Source: Gonocerus acuteangulatus (taxonomy: Eukaryota; Arthropoda; Insecta; Hemiptera; Coreidae). Taken from it: a stretch of DNA of 64,000 bases. A program made the position numbers and the translations under genes. A model generated the notes under the pieces. The model saw nothing but the letters and a program-made list of their open reading frames with translations. It did not search any database and was not told the origin of the DNA. The DNA lies in contig OX328126.1 in assembly GCA_946811695.1 (NCBI GenBank), positions 83,914,036-83,978,035 on the forward strand, written 5' to 3'. Below, in pieces: positions 37,744 to 49,917 of the stretch; position 1 is the first letter of the stretch; the number at the start of each line of letters is the position of its first letter.

Positions 37744-38395
37744 CACTCAGAAGGTCCAAAAGAAATTTCGTGTTTCAAAAAAGGCTACACCCTCTAAATC
37801 TTAACTGGTTTCAATGATTTTTTTTTAAATGAAAGCTAATAAAATACAGAACACCTTCGTCTAGCCAGAGTTTTGTTTTTTGGTTTCCCTTGTTTATTAA
37901 ACTAAGTGTAAATAATTTTACAATTGAAAATAAAATAATATTTTATTTAACTTAATATCAGCACCGATATCGTTGAAATTAAACATAGAAATCCTGATTA
38001 GACTTTGAAAAAAATCAGCTATTGATTTTTTGTTTCCCTTGTTTATTAAACTACTCGTAAAGAAGTTAAATTCACGAACAAATAAACATAAAATAACTCT
38101 TCATTCAACTCACCATTTTTAAGTCTAATGAGGATTTGAATGTATAATTTCAACGATACCAGTGCTGATATTAAGTTAAATGAAAAATAAAATATTATCA
38201 TATGCTCAATTGTAAAAGTTCATGAATTATTTACACGCAGTTTAATATGCAGTGGAAACAAAAATCTGGCTAGACGAAGTTGTTCTAATTTTTATTAGCT
38301 TTAGTTTTTAAAAAAAATGTGTTGAAATTGGTTAAGATTTAGAGGCTGTAGCCTTTTTTGAAATACGAAATGTCGTTTGGCTCCAATGGGCAAGA
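37744..38395. repeat. Foldback element with about 300-bp arms
   Basis: Left arm from TTTCGTGTTTCAAAAAAGGC and right arm ending GCCTTTTTTGAAATACGAAA are inverted; the interior also matches in inverted orientation (CAGCACCGATATCGTTGAAAT near 37959 against ATTTCAACGATACCAGTGCTG near 38151). Related pieces occur at 34098-34180, 54419-54530, 56110-56285 and 57712-57770. No target duplication was identified. Confidence 0.75.
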
Positions 38396-38683
38396 CCTTA
38401 CTAAAGAATTTGCTTAATAAAAATACGAGATAAACAAAAGATTTGCTCTTTTATATTTTTAATGAACTACTTCATTAATTGTTCATAATAAATAATTATT
38501 AAATATTTATTTAATTTGGTTTTATCGTAACCATTAAGTTAATAGGTCTTTTTTTTTTGGTATTACATTCTACTTTTTGTCATTTTATCTATCAAATTCC
38601 GTGTGGCATAGTATCTACTAATAAATGCGGGCGTATAAAGGATTCAGTTATTGAATAAACACCCACTCCTTATGTACCGATTT

Positions 38684-38859
38684 TTTTTCATTTTTTTTTT
38701 ACGGCGCATCTAAAACTTGGCCATTAGCGCCGGGCTATCTACAGGTTGCCACCCTTTTATAATACCAACAGCACGTGGTCGGTCACCCATTCAGGTACTG
38801 ACCACGCCCGACGTTGATCAACGGGAACCGGTGTATTCAACGTGGCTACGGCTGTTGGC
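38684..38859 (-). repeat. 5S rRNA-derived SINE, copy 2, with 14-bp target duplication
   Basis: On the minus strand: GCCAACAGCCGTAGCCACGT (5S 5' end), CACCGGTTCCCGTTGATCA, GTCGGGCGTGGTCAGTACC, TGAATGGGTGACCGACCACG, then AAAAGGGTGGCAACCTGTAG, GGCGCTAATGGCC and GATGCGCCGT with a poly(A) end. Flanked by TTATGTACCGATTT at 38670-38683 and 38860-38873, an exact 14-bp duplication typical of LINE-driven insertion. Relative to the copy at 60713 the ACCGAAGTTAAGCA stretch (5S box A) is deleted. Confidence 0.92.
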
Positions 38860-38909
38860 TTATGTACCGATTTAGTTTATTTTTAAAAACTAAATCTTTC
38901 TCTATGTAG

Positions 38910-39155
38910 CGTCCCTACCGCATTAAACTATCGAATATGAAAAATCTCGTTTTTCACTCGATACTTTGCTCTTGAATTTTGGACGATACGAATTGGCGCA
39001 ACTCTAATCCTTTAAGAATAGCCGGAAATGACTTAAAAAAAATCGAATAAGACAATTTTTCAATATATTAGTTCGTCAATGTATCGAATACGTTCATTAG
39101 CTAGTTTCATGTATGCTCAAATTTTCATATTCGATAGTTCGACATGGTAGGGACG
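38910..39155. repeat. Small foldback/MITE (246 bp)
   Basis: Termini CGTCCCTACC / GGTAGGGACG with inverted subterminal ACTATCGAATATGAAAA / TTTTCATATTCGATAGT. The interior is AT-rich without coding capacity. Superfamily not assigned. Confidence 0.75.
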
Positions 39156-39843
39156 ATATGAGCACGCAACATACCGAGTTTACTTCCCATATAACTTAAA
39201 GTTTTACCGATAGAGGTACTTTAGCAATTTATGTTCAATTAAGATTCCCCATTCATATAGACCGGTTTTTCTGATAAACGAACTCGTCCATTCGGCAGAT
39301 ATAAGAAGATACAGAAGGACCTCCATTATCCGGGGTAATAACGGGGAGGGTGGTATTCACATCCTGCAGAATTAAATTTTCAAAATATAATGATTTGAAT
39401 ATTATCTACGTAAGAGTACCGGCAAATATACAAAACACTTATATTTATATTCTTTTTAAAACGAATGTAATGAATATTTTAAAATGCCAATATGATAATT
39501 AGTGCAATTAAAGAATTAATTTTTCACAGCCTAATAGAAGCATAGGTAGAATCATATAATAAGAATTATTTCTTTATTAATTAACAAATTAATAGATTAT
39601 GTTCTTATAGGAACATAATATTATATTCAGCTATGTAATTTTCTTTCTTATTATTTGGAAAGCTTATTAAACTGATTCATTTTACTTTAAATAATAAATA
39701 AATAGCTCCTCAAATAAGCATATTTTTCAATAAATACATAATTTACATCTTTTAAATGTTATCTTCTATCCTATCTTCTATTACTCAATCTTTAAATTAA
39801 TGATTTTCTCTGATGATTAACTACTGTTTCGTAGAGGAAAAAA

Positions 39844-39845
<2 letters not shown>
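39156..39845. other. No recognisable feature
   Basis: AT-rich; no supported genes or repeats. Confidence 0.4.
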
Positions 39846-39898
<53 letters not shown>

Positions 39899-40130
39899 TA
39901 GTGTTACTTCTAGGGTTTTATTCCTACAAGAGGCGATAAGAAAAAAAAAGGCATTAGGCCCATCCTGACCGGCGAAGCAAATTAATAATTATATATATAT
40001 ATATATATAAATTTCAACAGGAGTATTTATCGGTATCTTGTAGCACAAATCGATGAAGATTTGAAGGAATTCAAAGTATTTTATGTGTGCAACACCAATA
40101 GCTTCAATCCTTCGGAATGTGCAGAAATAA
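39846..40130 (+). repeat. (TA)n tracts and a HINE-like family B 3' fragment
   Basis: (TA)n at 39846-39895. Then a fragment AAAAGGCATTAGGCCCATCCTG resembling the body of the tRNA-SINE type 2. A second TA tract at 39990-40009 is followed by AATTTCAACAGGAGTATTTATCGG, ATCGATGAAGATTTGAAGGAATT and CCTTCGGAATGTGC. This parallels the 3' end of 57984-59085 (ATTTTGACGGGGGTCATTTTCGG, ATCGATAAAGATTTGAAG, CCTTCGGAGGAAAGTGC). Confidence 0.55.
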
Positions 40131-40289
40131 ATGCATATGAATTTTTAGCCATTGTGGTTGTGGTGCAGCCAATAGGCGCAACACGTGTTATCAACCAATG
40201 TTTTATTTATTTTTCTCTTCATATTTTATAGCCTTTTTATTATTATTGCTTTTTTTATTTGTCCCGTCTATATAGAAATATATGCACAC

Positions 40290-40460
<171 letters not shown>

Positions 40461-40517
40461 GTAGTGTAAAGGAAGGATTACTGTTTTAAGACTCCAAGCC
40501 TCCTAAAATCTTAGAGA

Positions 40518-40588
<71 letters not shown>

Positions 40589-40604
40589 TATATATATATA
40601 ATCA

Positions 40605-40771
40605 GTCCCGTAACAGGCTACGAGGGCCCAGAGAGGCAGATACTGTAGAGGTATCTGATTCTTGACCATACGGCACACTAGGGATATAGTGTGGTCAATA
40701 CTATGCTCCGGCCGCCTGATTTTCCCCTTGGCTGCTTCGACTGCTAGAGTCATTAGCATCCAAGGTACCCA

Positions 40772-40830
<59 letters not shown>

Positions 40831-41165
40831 GGCGCATCTACTTCTAGGTCATTAGCGCCGACATCCAGGGTGCAGCGAGGAATTTTCCCAGCGAGCCTTG
40901 AGATGAGAAAATTCCTGCCGGAGGTGGGAATCGAACCCACCATCTCCCGCTTATGAATCCAGCGCGCTAGCCACTAGACTACGGGAGACCCCCCCATTAT
41001 TAATTAAATTAATTAAAGGCTGGGTGAGCCTAGGGACGATCTGGGACCCCAAATCCAACCCTCGAACTGCGGCACTAGAAGAAAAAATCTTTAGTGCGCG
41101 CTCGGGTTTTGAACCTGGTCCTCCAGTTCATTAGTCGAGTGCTCTACCACTGAGCTAAACTCGAT

Positions 41166-41168
<3 letters not shown>
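40605..41168 (-). repeat. tRNA-headed SINE type 3, copy 2 (interrupted)
   Basis: On the minus strand from 41168: GGGATCGAGTTTAGCTCAGTGG (box A) and GGTTCAAAACC (box B) form a tRNA-like head, followed by CCTAGGCTCACCCAGCC and a tail ending GCCTGTTACGGGACTG. A second SINE (40779-40992) is inserted in its body. Both ends abut long TA tracts (40520-40596 and 41169-41221), so it probably inserted into a TA microsatellite. Confidence 0.85.
40779..40992 (-). repeat. tRNA-headed SINE type 1, full length, nested
   Basis: Head on the minus strand: GTCTCCCGTAGTCTAGTGG (box A), GGTGGGTTCGATTCCCACC (box B). The body has GGCAGGAATTTTCTCATC and GAAAATTCCTCGCTGCACCC, then the tail GGCGCTAATGACC...GATGCGCCGT and a poly(A) of about 50. 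Flanked by CCCATTATTAA at 40768-40778 and 40993-41003, an 11-bp target duplication proving insertion into the type 3 SINE. The CAT in the anticodon position suggests a Met-like ancestor, but this is weak. Confidence 0.92.
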
Positions 41169-41221
<53 letters not shown>

Positions 41222-41224
<3 letters not shown>

Positions 41225-42214
41225 CGTATTAACCAAAAAACTGCCTAATGAATGCCACATTGAGTCATTTAGTACAATGAATGAATGTTAATGTAAGAAA
41301 ATTAGGCTATTTTCAGCAGATTCAAATAAATTTCCCTAGTCCATTAATGTGTTAAATGTACAGACTACAGGAGCAAAACATTACATCACAATGATTTGGC
41401 TACCCGTACATACAAATATTACAGAATTCAAGGCTGTTGACATTCGAGCCCAATCAAAATGAAGTAATAATATACAGATTGCGGATTGGAAACACTTTAA
41501 TAACTCAATAAATTTTTAAGAACAAAGAAAAACGAACCTACTGACGGCAAAATACGAGAGCCTTCATCCTCGGGCAATGAAAGCATTAACAGTTTTGATA
41601 CAAAATAACCTACCCAGAATCATTTCGAAGATCAATTAATATTTTCAAGTATAAAATGATTTTAATTTCCTTTTTTTTTTTCTTTTCTCTTTTAATTTTA
41701 TTTTTCTGTGTATTTATATTGATTTTACTTCCTTTTCCTTATCCTGTCTTCCAGAACGTTGTTAAAATGAAAAAAAAAATACACGTTATCCACGTTTTGT
41801 GAACTCCTTATTAAAATAAAACACTCAAATAAATAGATTACAAATAATTTTATTGGCTTCATTTTCAACATTTGTTGTCAATAAAAAGGATAAAGGAATT
41901 CTACAGTTTCAATTAAAATTAATAATAATGTTTCATGACAATTACTTTAACTCATTATGTTGTTGAAAAATTATGAAGACCAGTTAAACTGAAATTTAAA
42001 AAACCTTATTTCCTTTGGACGCATTTAAATTCCCTTCAACTGATATGTCATTGCATTAATTTAGATATAAATTAATAATGTATTTTAAATTAATTGGATC
42101 TAGATAATTATTTTATCTAATTAATATTTATAAATAACGTTAGGTTCTTGGAATATTCATTGATTACTTATTTATTTAAATTTTAATGACGATTAGAATT
42201 AACTCAGAATTTTA
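41222..42214. other. AT-rich, no recognisable gene
   Basis: A minus-strand motif at 41545-41580 (GCCCGAGGATGAAGGCTCTCG) resembles decayed Penelope-like ends. Nothing else identified. Confidence 0.4.
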
Positions 42215-42338
42215 GGACTGGTGTTATTAAGGTTATCAACCTTTTCTTCCCAGGATAAGGCTTATGCATTGTTTTTTTCAATGAAAAGCCACCGCCCCTA
42301 GTGGAAATCGAACCCGCGACCCTTGGGACGTTAAGTGC
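42215..42338 (-). repeat. tRNA-headed SINE type 2, partial
   Basis: The minus strand has CGCGGGTTCGATTTCCACTA (box B), GGGCGGTGGCTTTTCATTG, CATAAGCCTTATCCTGGG and AAAAGGTTGATAACCTTAA, colinear with 46421-46640. The box A half of the head is replaced by unrelated DNA. Confidence 0.7.
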
Positions 42339-44183
42339 TATTTATTTATTAAGGTTCGTCATAACCAATAATACAATTGGACGCCTTCAAACGAAAAGGA
42401 ACCAAGTGCCATCTGTTCATTCTTTAGAGAATTGGGTTTAAAGTTTATTGTGGGTCTAAAATTCCTTTATTATCTGAAATGTTTCATTCATTTTCTCTCA
42501 TTAAAATAAACTGTTGTTATGGTAATGGGGTTTTATTTTTACAGTTATTGATAAAATGGCGCTTGATTCCTTTCTGTTTATTACAGCATACTGGATACAC
42601 CATTTCACTTTTTTTTTGGTATTTGTTCTTGCTTTAATGACATTATATTTTAACCAGTTTTTTATTACTATATGAATTCTCTTATTCTCTACAAAATAGC
42701 ACCAAAAACTCAATTTCGTTAAAAATGGCGCTTGGTTCCATTCCGTTTAATTCATTTGTTACATATTAGAAAATGTACAGCTGTAATGTCAGTTCCATTA
42801 CCTTTCCTATAGAATTTTTTTTTAATGGTTTACTCTTCCTACATTTATTGCAATAAAGTTAAGTACCTTATATTGTTTGTTATGTATAATTGAAGTGTCT
42901 TGAGTGGTTTTAAATTAAAATAATCAATTGAAATATTATTATACAGGGGTGTCAATAACTGGTCATTTTTTTCCAAAGTATTTTGTTATTGACACACCAT
43001 GTCATTTTTTTTTTTTTAATTTCGCCGCAGAAATGTAGTCTTAAGGGTGTCAATAACTGTCCGGTTTACCCTAATGAACAGTTCATCATTATTTTGTTAG
43101 GTTTTAGTTCTCAGCAACAAACTATTAACTATATAAAATACGAATTATGTAAATTTTTCCTGGTTACGAAAATATTAAAATTATATTTTTAGAAATTTGG
43201 CACAACAATTCTTACTCATATATTAATTTTATTCCTTTAAACTTGCTTTATTCATCTATATTGGGGGCAGGGTGGTCAGGAGTAGGCTCTTGATTTATAA
43301 GATTTTAGGTTATTATACTGCTCCATGATATACACTGTATGATACATATAACTATAATATTTATTAATTAGTTAGGGCCAATTAGTAGTAATTATTATTA
43401 CTTCATAGAATTGAGCCATAAAATCTGAAATGTTCAAAGTAAGTACCAATATAAATGAAGTTCTGATAATACATTTGAGAATACAGCATATTCTGATAAT
43501 GGAAACTGGAATCCTAAGCAACAATAAAATTAATTAGGAAGTTACAGAATTATTGGAAGTATTTTTTTCAAAATTCTTCAAATTTTTTTACTCTAATTTA
43601 TACCATAATAAATTTAATATTGAGTTTCCTCAAAGCTATACTTTTTAAAAAGTAATTATTCCACAATGGGCAAGTATTCAATCAAGAAAAATCATTTGAA
43701 ATTGGTTGAAGTTCCACTTCGAAACAATTCCGTTTTTCTGATAATATATGGTTCCTTTATATCTCACTTACATTTTTATTCTTTAGGAAAATGTGTAACA
43801 AATTAATAAAAAAAAAAAATTGTTCATTCTGTACACGCAATAGCCATTTCCATGCGTTATTTTTCACCTACGAATTATTTTTTTAAAGTATTTTTTTTAA
43901 AATAATTACCAAACAAACAAGTAATTTCTTATAATATTCTTGACATTTAAATGTATTTATTTCATTTTTGTATCTAATGAGACAATAACCGGGGGAAATA
44001 TTTATTACTTTAATATTGCAGATTTCATGTATTCTTTAAACAAAAAATTATCAGCTGTTATTAATGTTTTTGTCTAAATAAGTGTATTAAGTTTACAGTT
44101 TTTTAGCTTACTTGAAGCTATACTTGAGGTCAATGTTCCGATTTTATTTGGAAATAACTCTTTATATACAAATAAATAAATAA

Positions 44184-44236
<53 letters not shown>

Positions 44237-45965
44237 TCAAATCTCTCTATTTTTGAGGAATGAAATATTAATACTAAGCATTAATATAAATAATTTAATT
44301 ATCCTCTCTGAATTTTGTGTACTTTGCAATAATTGTTTTTAAGAATCCCACAATAATATGAAAAATTCATACATTCATTATTTATTCAATTTATAAACTC
44401 TTACTTTGTCCACTTAAAGAGAATATTTCAGCTATTTATCAATGTTTACTACAATCCAATTTAGTTTGTCATCATTAAAGCTTATTCGTAGCAATATTTG
44501 AGGTCAATGTTATATATATATATATATCAGAACCTATTAATATTTTCCTTTAAAAAAAGGATTCGAAGGGAGTAAAATCAGTTTTAAATAGCATGTCAGA
44601 GCATTTCGCGTGACTTGAGTCACATGCGTGATCACGTTGTTTTACAGCAACGTGATTAATTCACCACAATTATTTTAGCTTCATGCAAAGCCTTCAAGTT
44701 CAAAACAAAGTCTCAATGATGAACTTGATAAAGGGGAAAAATATAAATAAAACATTTTTTTGCATTTTGAAGTTTTAATCTTAGCCCATTTTCTGAACCT
44801 TTTGTAAACAAATATTTTTTTTTTTTATTTTTCTTTATTAAACTTATGACGTATTGTCTTTGTACAACAATTTTTATATTTTTGTTTTCTTTTTGTTTTT
44901 AATTCTCAGTAGAGCCTATATTTGATTTATATTAATGTAATGAATTGCCTCATTGGCCGAATTTGTCTCACATGAACCATTTCATATTTTTGTCGGAAAC
45001 TTTTTATATAATTTATAATAAATTTACAACCGTTATTTAGTTTGTTGATATTCAGACCCAAATTAACATTTCACGTTTCCTCACGATTTTTTATTAAATC
45101 TTCTGAAAATATTATGTGGAATCTTATTCTTTAGAAAGGAACAGGCAGGCCTCCTAAATGAACCAAATATTATTTTAATTAGGGTCATCCTCTCAATACT
45201 AAAAACCTCTCAAATTATCCAGATCCAATTTGATTCTAAATGAAGAAAAACCGAATCCATAAAAAAATAACATATTACAATAATACATGATTAAAGTTCT
45301 TGATTAATGACGTATCTCCTAAATCATATAAAATATGGAAGTCGATTATCATTTAATAGTAAACACAATCAGAATTAAAAACATTTTTCATACTTTTGTA
45401 ATATAAAATATTTATTTACTACTATTTTGCCTCTAGCAGAGGGTGGATGACGTTCCTCCAATAAAACATAAAAGCAGCATTATTTTTCCACCTAATAAAA
45501 TGTTGGTAACCAAAACTGGTACTGGGATAATCTGTGGTTGAAAGAGGTAATTAATTCCCACAAAGCCAATATGTTGGAACTTCTATACTTCTTTATATAT
45601 TTTATAGATATTTAGTGTTTTCTGTTACCAAAATAAATTATGTATCTTCATTTTATTTATTTAAATATTATTTTACAATTTTTAATTTATTTTTTCATCT
45701 TGGTATTCATTTTTGGATATGTTTGTTACTTAAATTTTGTGAGAAACCTTGGATGAATAAAGAAAAATAAATTAGTTCTGATGTGACTAATTCGTAGTAA
45801 AATAAAATTTCAGCTTAGGCAATTTGCTTTTGAGTTTTCAAAATTCTTCGTGTTATCTGAAATAAAATTTTTCAATTTCACTCTCTTGCCTGGAGTATAT
45901 ATTTTTTTTTTTAATTTTTAGTGTTACCAATAAATATTAAAAAAATGTAATATGACAAAAAAATG
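42339..45965. other. Long AT-rich stretch, almost featureless
   Basis: A GGGGTGTCAATAACTGGTCA sequence at 42945, with an inverted TTATTGACACACCATGTCA at 42987 and a direct GGGTGTCAATAACTGTCC at 43046, looks like Tc1-type terminal debris. (TA)n at 44189-44234. A small hairpin ATCACGTTG/CAACGTGAT lies at 44630-44656. No coding frames with support. Confidence 0.45.
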
Positions 45966-46420
45966 TGTGTGTCTATATGAAGTATCGGCCGCATTGCAGT
46001 GTGTACCTGAGTGTGAAGGCTATTGGACTGCAACAAGCTTCCCAGAGCACGGTTAGGGAGCGACTGGTCCCAGGTCGATAAGAACCCCCCCTCCAGGTCC
46101 TGGGCTCGTAGCTCGCTTGGAGAAGGGGAATCTCCAAGTGGCGGAGCACATCCAATCCGAATAAAGGGGATGGTCGGGACTGCTTGAGGTGTCGGCGGAG
46201 ACGAGATAGATCTGAGATTGTGGGGATTTTAAAGGGGGTGAATTCAAAAAGCTGGATATGTCCGACCTGATGGAGGATGTCCTATGATGATGATGAGGTT
46301 TTGGAGAGGGAAACTACAAGTCTAGCTTATCGGATGCTTAATTTCAGAAAAGGCAGACCCCAGAATCCTGAAGGTCGGGTGACAATGGTGACGGAATCAT
46401 CAACTACATCACGATAGGAA
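45966..46420. other. GC-richer block of unknown origin
   Basis: 46000-46400 is markedly less AT-rich than its surroundings (for example GGAGAAGGGGAATCTCCAAG). Short frames exist on both strands, all interrupted, and none matches a domain I know. It could be a dead retrotransposon segment. Confidence 0.35.
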
Positions 46421-46640
46421 GCCCGGTAGCCGTGAGTGTTAAGTCGTGAGCACTTAACACTCCGTGCAAAGGGTCGTTGGTTCGATTCCCACTATGGGGT
46501 GGTGGCTTTTCTTTAGAAAAAATAAAAGGCATCAGCCCTATCCTGGGTAAAAAAGGGTGGTAACCTATAGATAACCCGTGCTAAAATTTGTAGTTAATAA
46601 TAAATGGACGTTAAAATTTAATAATAATAAAAAATAAATA
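46421..46640 (+). repeat. tRNA-headed SINE type 2, copy 1
   Basis: Head from GCCCGGTAGCCGTGAGTG to box B GGTTCGATTCCC, with a long Ser/Leu-like extra region (GAGCACTTAACACTCC). The body contains GGTGGTGGCTTTTC, AAAAGGCATCAGCCCTATCC and AAAAAGGGTGGTAACCTATA. This last module is shared with the 5S-headed SINE (AAAAGGGTGGCAACCTGTAG). It ends in AATAATAAATGGACGTTAAA and an AATAAT-rich tail. Confidence 0.85.
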
Positions 46641-47936
46641 ATACAACACAATATCCAATCGAAATCAAATCCAATAGTAACGAGGATTTAGTAACATTAA
46701 TACGAAGACTCTGGATGAATTTAAGTATCTACTCTGAAAGAGAATTGAGTATAGCCTTCAGGACAATTTAAACTCGATGGACATGACCTTCGTGTCACCT
46801 AGATGGTTTAAAAAGTATATAGATAAAATAATAGTTTTCATTAAAGAAGACGGTTTAAATTTAACATATATAATGAACAAATACGTTTTCACAGAAAAAC
46901 AAATAGGGTAAATGACCCGATCGTAGACACTGCTCCTTAAGTTGACAGATCAAATTTAAATTTGAAAAATAACAATTAGATTCAAGAGAATTCAATAAGT
47001 TGGCATCCAAATAAAAGAACAGTTCTTGAAGAATAATATTGACTGACCCGATCAACTATGCAACTCCGTTAATAAGATCTGCCGCCATTTTAGTATGACG
47101 CAATCACGACACCGGGGCGGATAATACGCATCTTAGGATAACAACAGATGAAGTCAATGTTGTACCCTTGACTGTAAGTCCCGGGTGAGCCTCTCCGAAT
47201 CCGAGACACGCAGATGGTTGAGGTTAGGCAACCCGTTTTGATCGGCGGAGTAAATTTTCCTTTATCTTAAGGGTTCTTGATTATGGAAATTATTTTGTTC
47301 GTTGAATCTGGTTGTATTACACTTTTGAATGAGTTATCTTATTAACTTGTGGAGTACTGCACAAAATTAACAAATAGCTAAATATGATATACTTGTATTA
47401 TTCTTCGCTCCTCCACCCCGAACAGAAAGAGATTTCTAAGTAGGAGTCGACGTCAGATCCTCCGATAGTGGCAGAGTATAATGTTTCACCTCTAATTAAA
47501 GGCAATGAATAAACTCATTAATTATCGGGCTTAAACCTCCATTGATTCCTTCATTAACTTGATGATTGATTAATTGAATATTGTTGCTTTTTTATGTAAA
47601 ATATTTTTTGTTTACTTTTCTAGGAAAGGTAATGCACGTCCATCTCTTCCAACAAGGTCTGAGGCAGGTTAATGAGAGTCCCTGTTTGAAATAGATAGGC
47701 GAGTGAAGGGAAAATATGCTTATTTATTAGTTCCTTTCAGTTTTTGATCGGGCTTTAACAAATTTGATGATGTCAGTAGCTATAAATTATTGACCTGCAA
47801 AAGCTTGACGATAGAATGCTCAAAGAGGTTCAGAAAGACACTAAAGACGAAAAAGCAAAAAAATATAAATGTTTAAAAATGTTACAAGTCCTCTAGTGTA
47901 ATTTAATAAATAATTATTCACTTCAGTTAGTTTTTT
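46641..47936. other. No recognisable feature
   Basis: Mixed sequence with a moderately GC-rich patch at 47090-47260. No frame, repeat or RNA identified. Confidence 0.4.
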
Positions 47937-48068
47937 TTAGCACTTTCCTCCGAAGGAAAGTAGCTATTGAGGTTGCACTCATGACGGAATTTTTGAATTA
48001 TTTCTTCAAACCTCCATCGATCCTACCTAGTAGACACCGAAAATGACCCCCATTAAAATTTATATATA

Positions 48069-48145
<77 letters not shown>

Positions 48146-49085
48146 GTGTGTGTGTGTGTGTCTGTTAACACGATAGCGGCCAGAGTTTTTGTTTTTTCTT
48201 CACAAAACGTGGTATATAGCGTTCAATTAGCAAACGATTGAACGAGTTCGTTAACCACCAAAATCCGTAAACCGGGAGGGGGGGTTTACCCTGGACCCAA
48301 AACACTAATTTGACCATGCCAGCCGTAGTTTTTGTTATATTTCAACGAAACTCGGTATTCGTTATATTGATCTAAAGGGAGACATACATTTTAAAAATAA
48401 ACTAAATCGGTTCATTAGGAGGGGGGGTTACTCTGGACCCACATTACCAATTTGCCACTACCAGCCGTAATTTTTGTTACATTTCAACGAAACTCGGCAT
48501 TCGTGGTGGTAATCAACAGAGAAAAATGTTTTGTAAAAATAAACTAAATCGGGTTATTTGGAGGGGGGTTTACTCCGGACCTAAAGTACTAATATACTCA
48601 TGCTGGTCGTAATTTTTGCTGTATTGTAACGAAACGCGGTATACGTCGTGGGTATCTCATGAGAAAGAAGTGTTGTAAAAATTAAGTAAATCGGTCTATT
48701 GGAAAGGAGGGTTTACTTTAAACTCTGTTTCATTAGAATTAGCCGGCCAGACGTAGGTTCCTAAAGGCGCCGGGAGGAGCGCTATCTCCCACAAGGGGGA
48801 CTGTATCCTGTTCCTGCGTCAGATCAAAAGACGGAAAATGAAATTTTTGTGTATTTATTAGGTAGTGGAGTATCATGTATTAACATAACTCTGGAAGCAA
48901 ATTATTTACAAAATTAATAATTGAACAGTTCTCATAAAGAAGAAATGTAAATGAGCAGAACTATTCACGTTTTTATTTTATTTATATAGGTTATTTACAG
49001 AAAATGATTCAGTAATGTAGTCTACACTACAAAAATTCTGAGGAAAGTGCTTAGTTATGCAGCTCCTGCGTGACGGACTTTTTTT
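47937..49085 (-). mobile_element. HINE-like family B, copy 1
   Basis: Inverted full-length partner of 57984-59085. The 5' end on the minus strand is AGTCCGTCACGCAGGAGCTGC (from 49085), nearly the same as in family A, then AGCACTTTCCTC (complement 49040-49051). Three or four internal tandem units of about 142 bp contain GGTTTAC..CGGACCC and AATTTTTGTTA.ATTTCAACG. A TA tract (48058-48141) with a GT extension (48146-48161) follows. The 3' end is a hairpin ACTTTCCT-CCGA-AGGAAAGT at 47942-47961, whose outer bases are the complement of the 5' motif. No coding frame. Confidence 0.75.
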
Positions 49086-49254
49086 TGTTTCAAACATGTT
49101 GGTTTCGTTCTATTGGACAATTTTATTAGTTTTCTTGTGTAAACCTTCATTAGCAAATAGTTTTAAAGCTGTTCATAATGTTACACTAATTTACAGACTA
49201 TAGGCATATTTTTTGTTGATTAATTTTAGCCATTGATTATATTAAATACAGGAG

Positions 49255-49466
49255 GCCCGGTGTCTGTCAGCGTTTAGGCGTGTGTACTCTGTGCCTAAAG
49301 TCCAGGGTTCGATTCCCAATAGGGGTGGTGGCTTTCTTTCGAAAAGAGAAAAATAATTATCCCTGTCCTGATTAGAGTAGGTTGGTAACCTACCACACCT
49401 ATAGATAACCCGTCCCAAAAAATCATTGTCATTAATAAGTGGACTTCGAAAATTTTAATAAATAAT
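49255..49466 (+). repeat. tRNA-headed SINE type 2, copy 2
   Basis: Head GCCCGGTGTCTGTCAGCG to box B GGGTTCGATTCCC, then GGTGGTGGCTTTCTTTCG, ATTATCCCTGTCCTG, GGTTGGTAACCTACC and CTATAGATAACCCG. Colinear with 46421-46640 with an extra CACACC. Ends in AATAAATAATAAAT. Confidence 0.85.
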
Positions 49467-49909
49467 AAATTTTCTCTCCAAAAGGCTAGAAGCTCGTCAT
49501 GCTAGAATATAAAAGTAAGCATTAAAACAAGGAAAATTCTGTAGAAAAAAAAATATTATGTAATTAAATAAATTTAAGGTCACCTTAGTCTCTGAATTAT
49601 GTTAGTATTTTTCTAAATCAAAAAAACATGTTTTTTTTTTACCTTTGTTACAAGGATTTATGAAAACAAATCAAATTAAAAGCAAAAAATTAACATTCCA
49701 TTATAAAATAAAGTCGATTTTCTCCAAACTATGTTTTTAAAATCGGGTGATAAGCTAGAGCCCGTAATTTTCACCTGCTCAACTTCAAACTATATCTGAA
49801 CCTTCCTAATGATATTTGCTAATAAAGTACGTAGGAGTTTTTCGATTCGTTGAATCGTAACGATTTTATGAACAATTTTTGCAAAGAATAATATTTTCTT
49901 TCAATTCTA
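49467..49909. other. No recognisable feature
   Basis: AT-rich spacer without supported features. Confidence 0.4.
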
Positions 49910-49917
49910 CGTACTGT

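Noticed and set aside
40915..40990. Functional tRNA gene
   Set aside because: Boxes A and B are good but the acceptor stem does not pair and the sequence continues into a SINE body; the same applies to 59626, 46421, 49255 and 41100-41168.
46053..46247. Possible coding segment in the GC-richer block 46000-46400
   Set aside because: All frames are short and interrupted, and none matches a family I can name.
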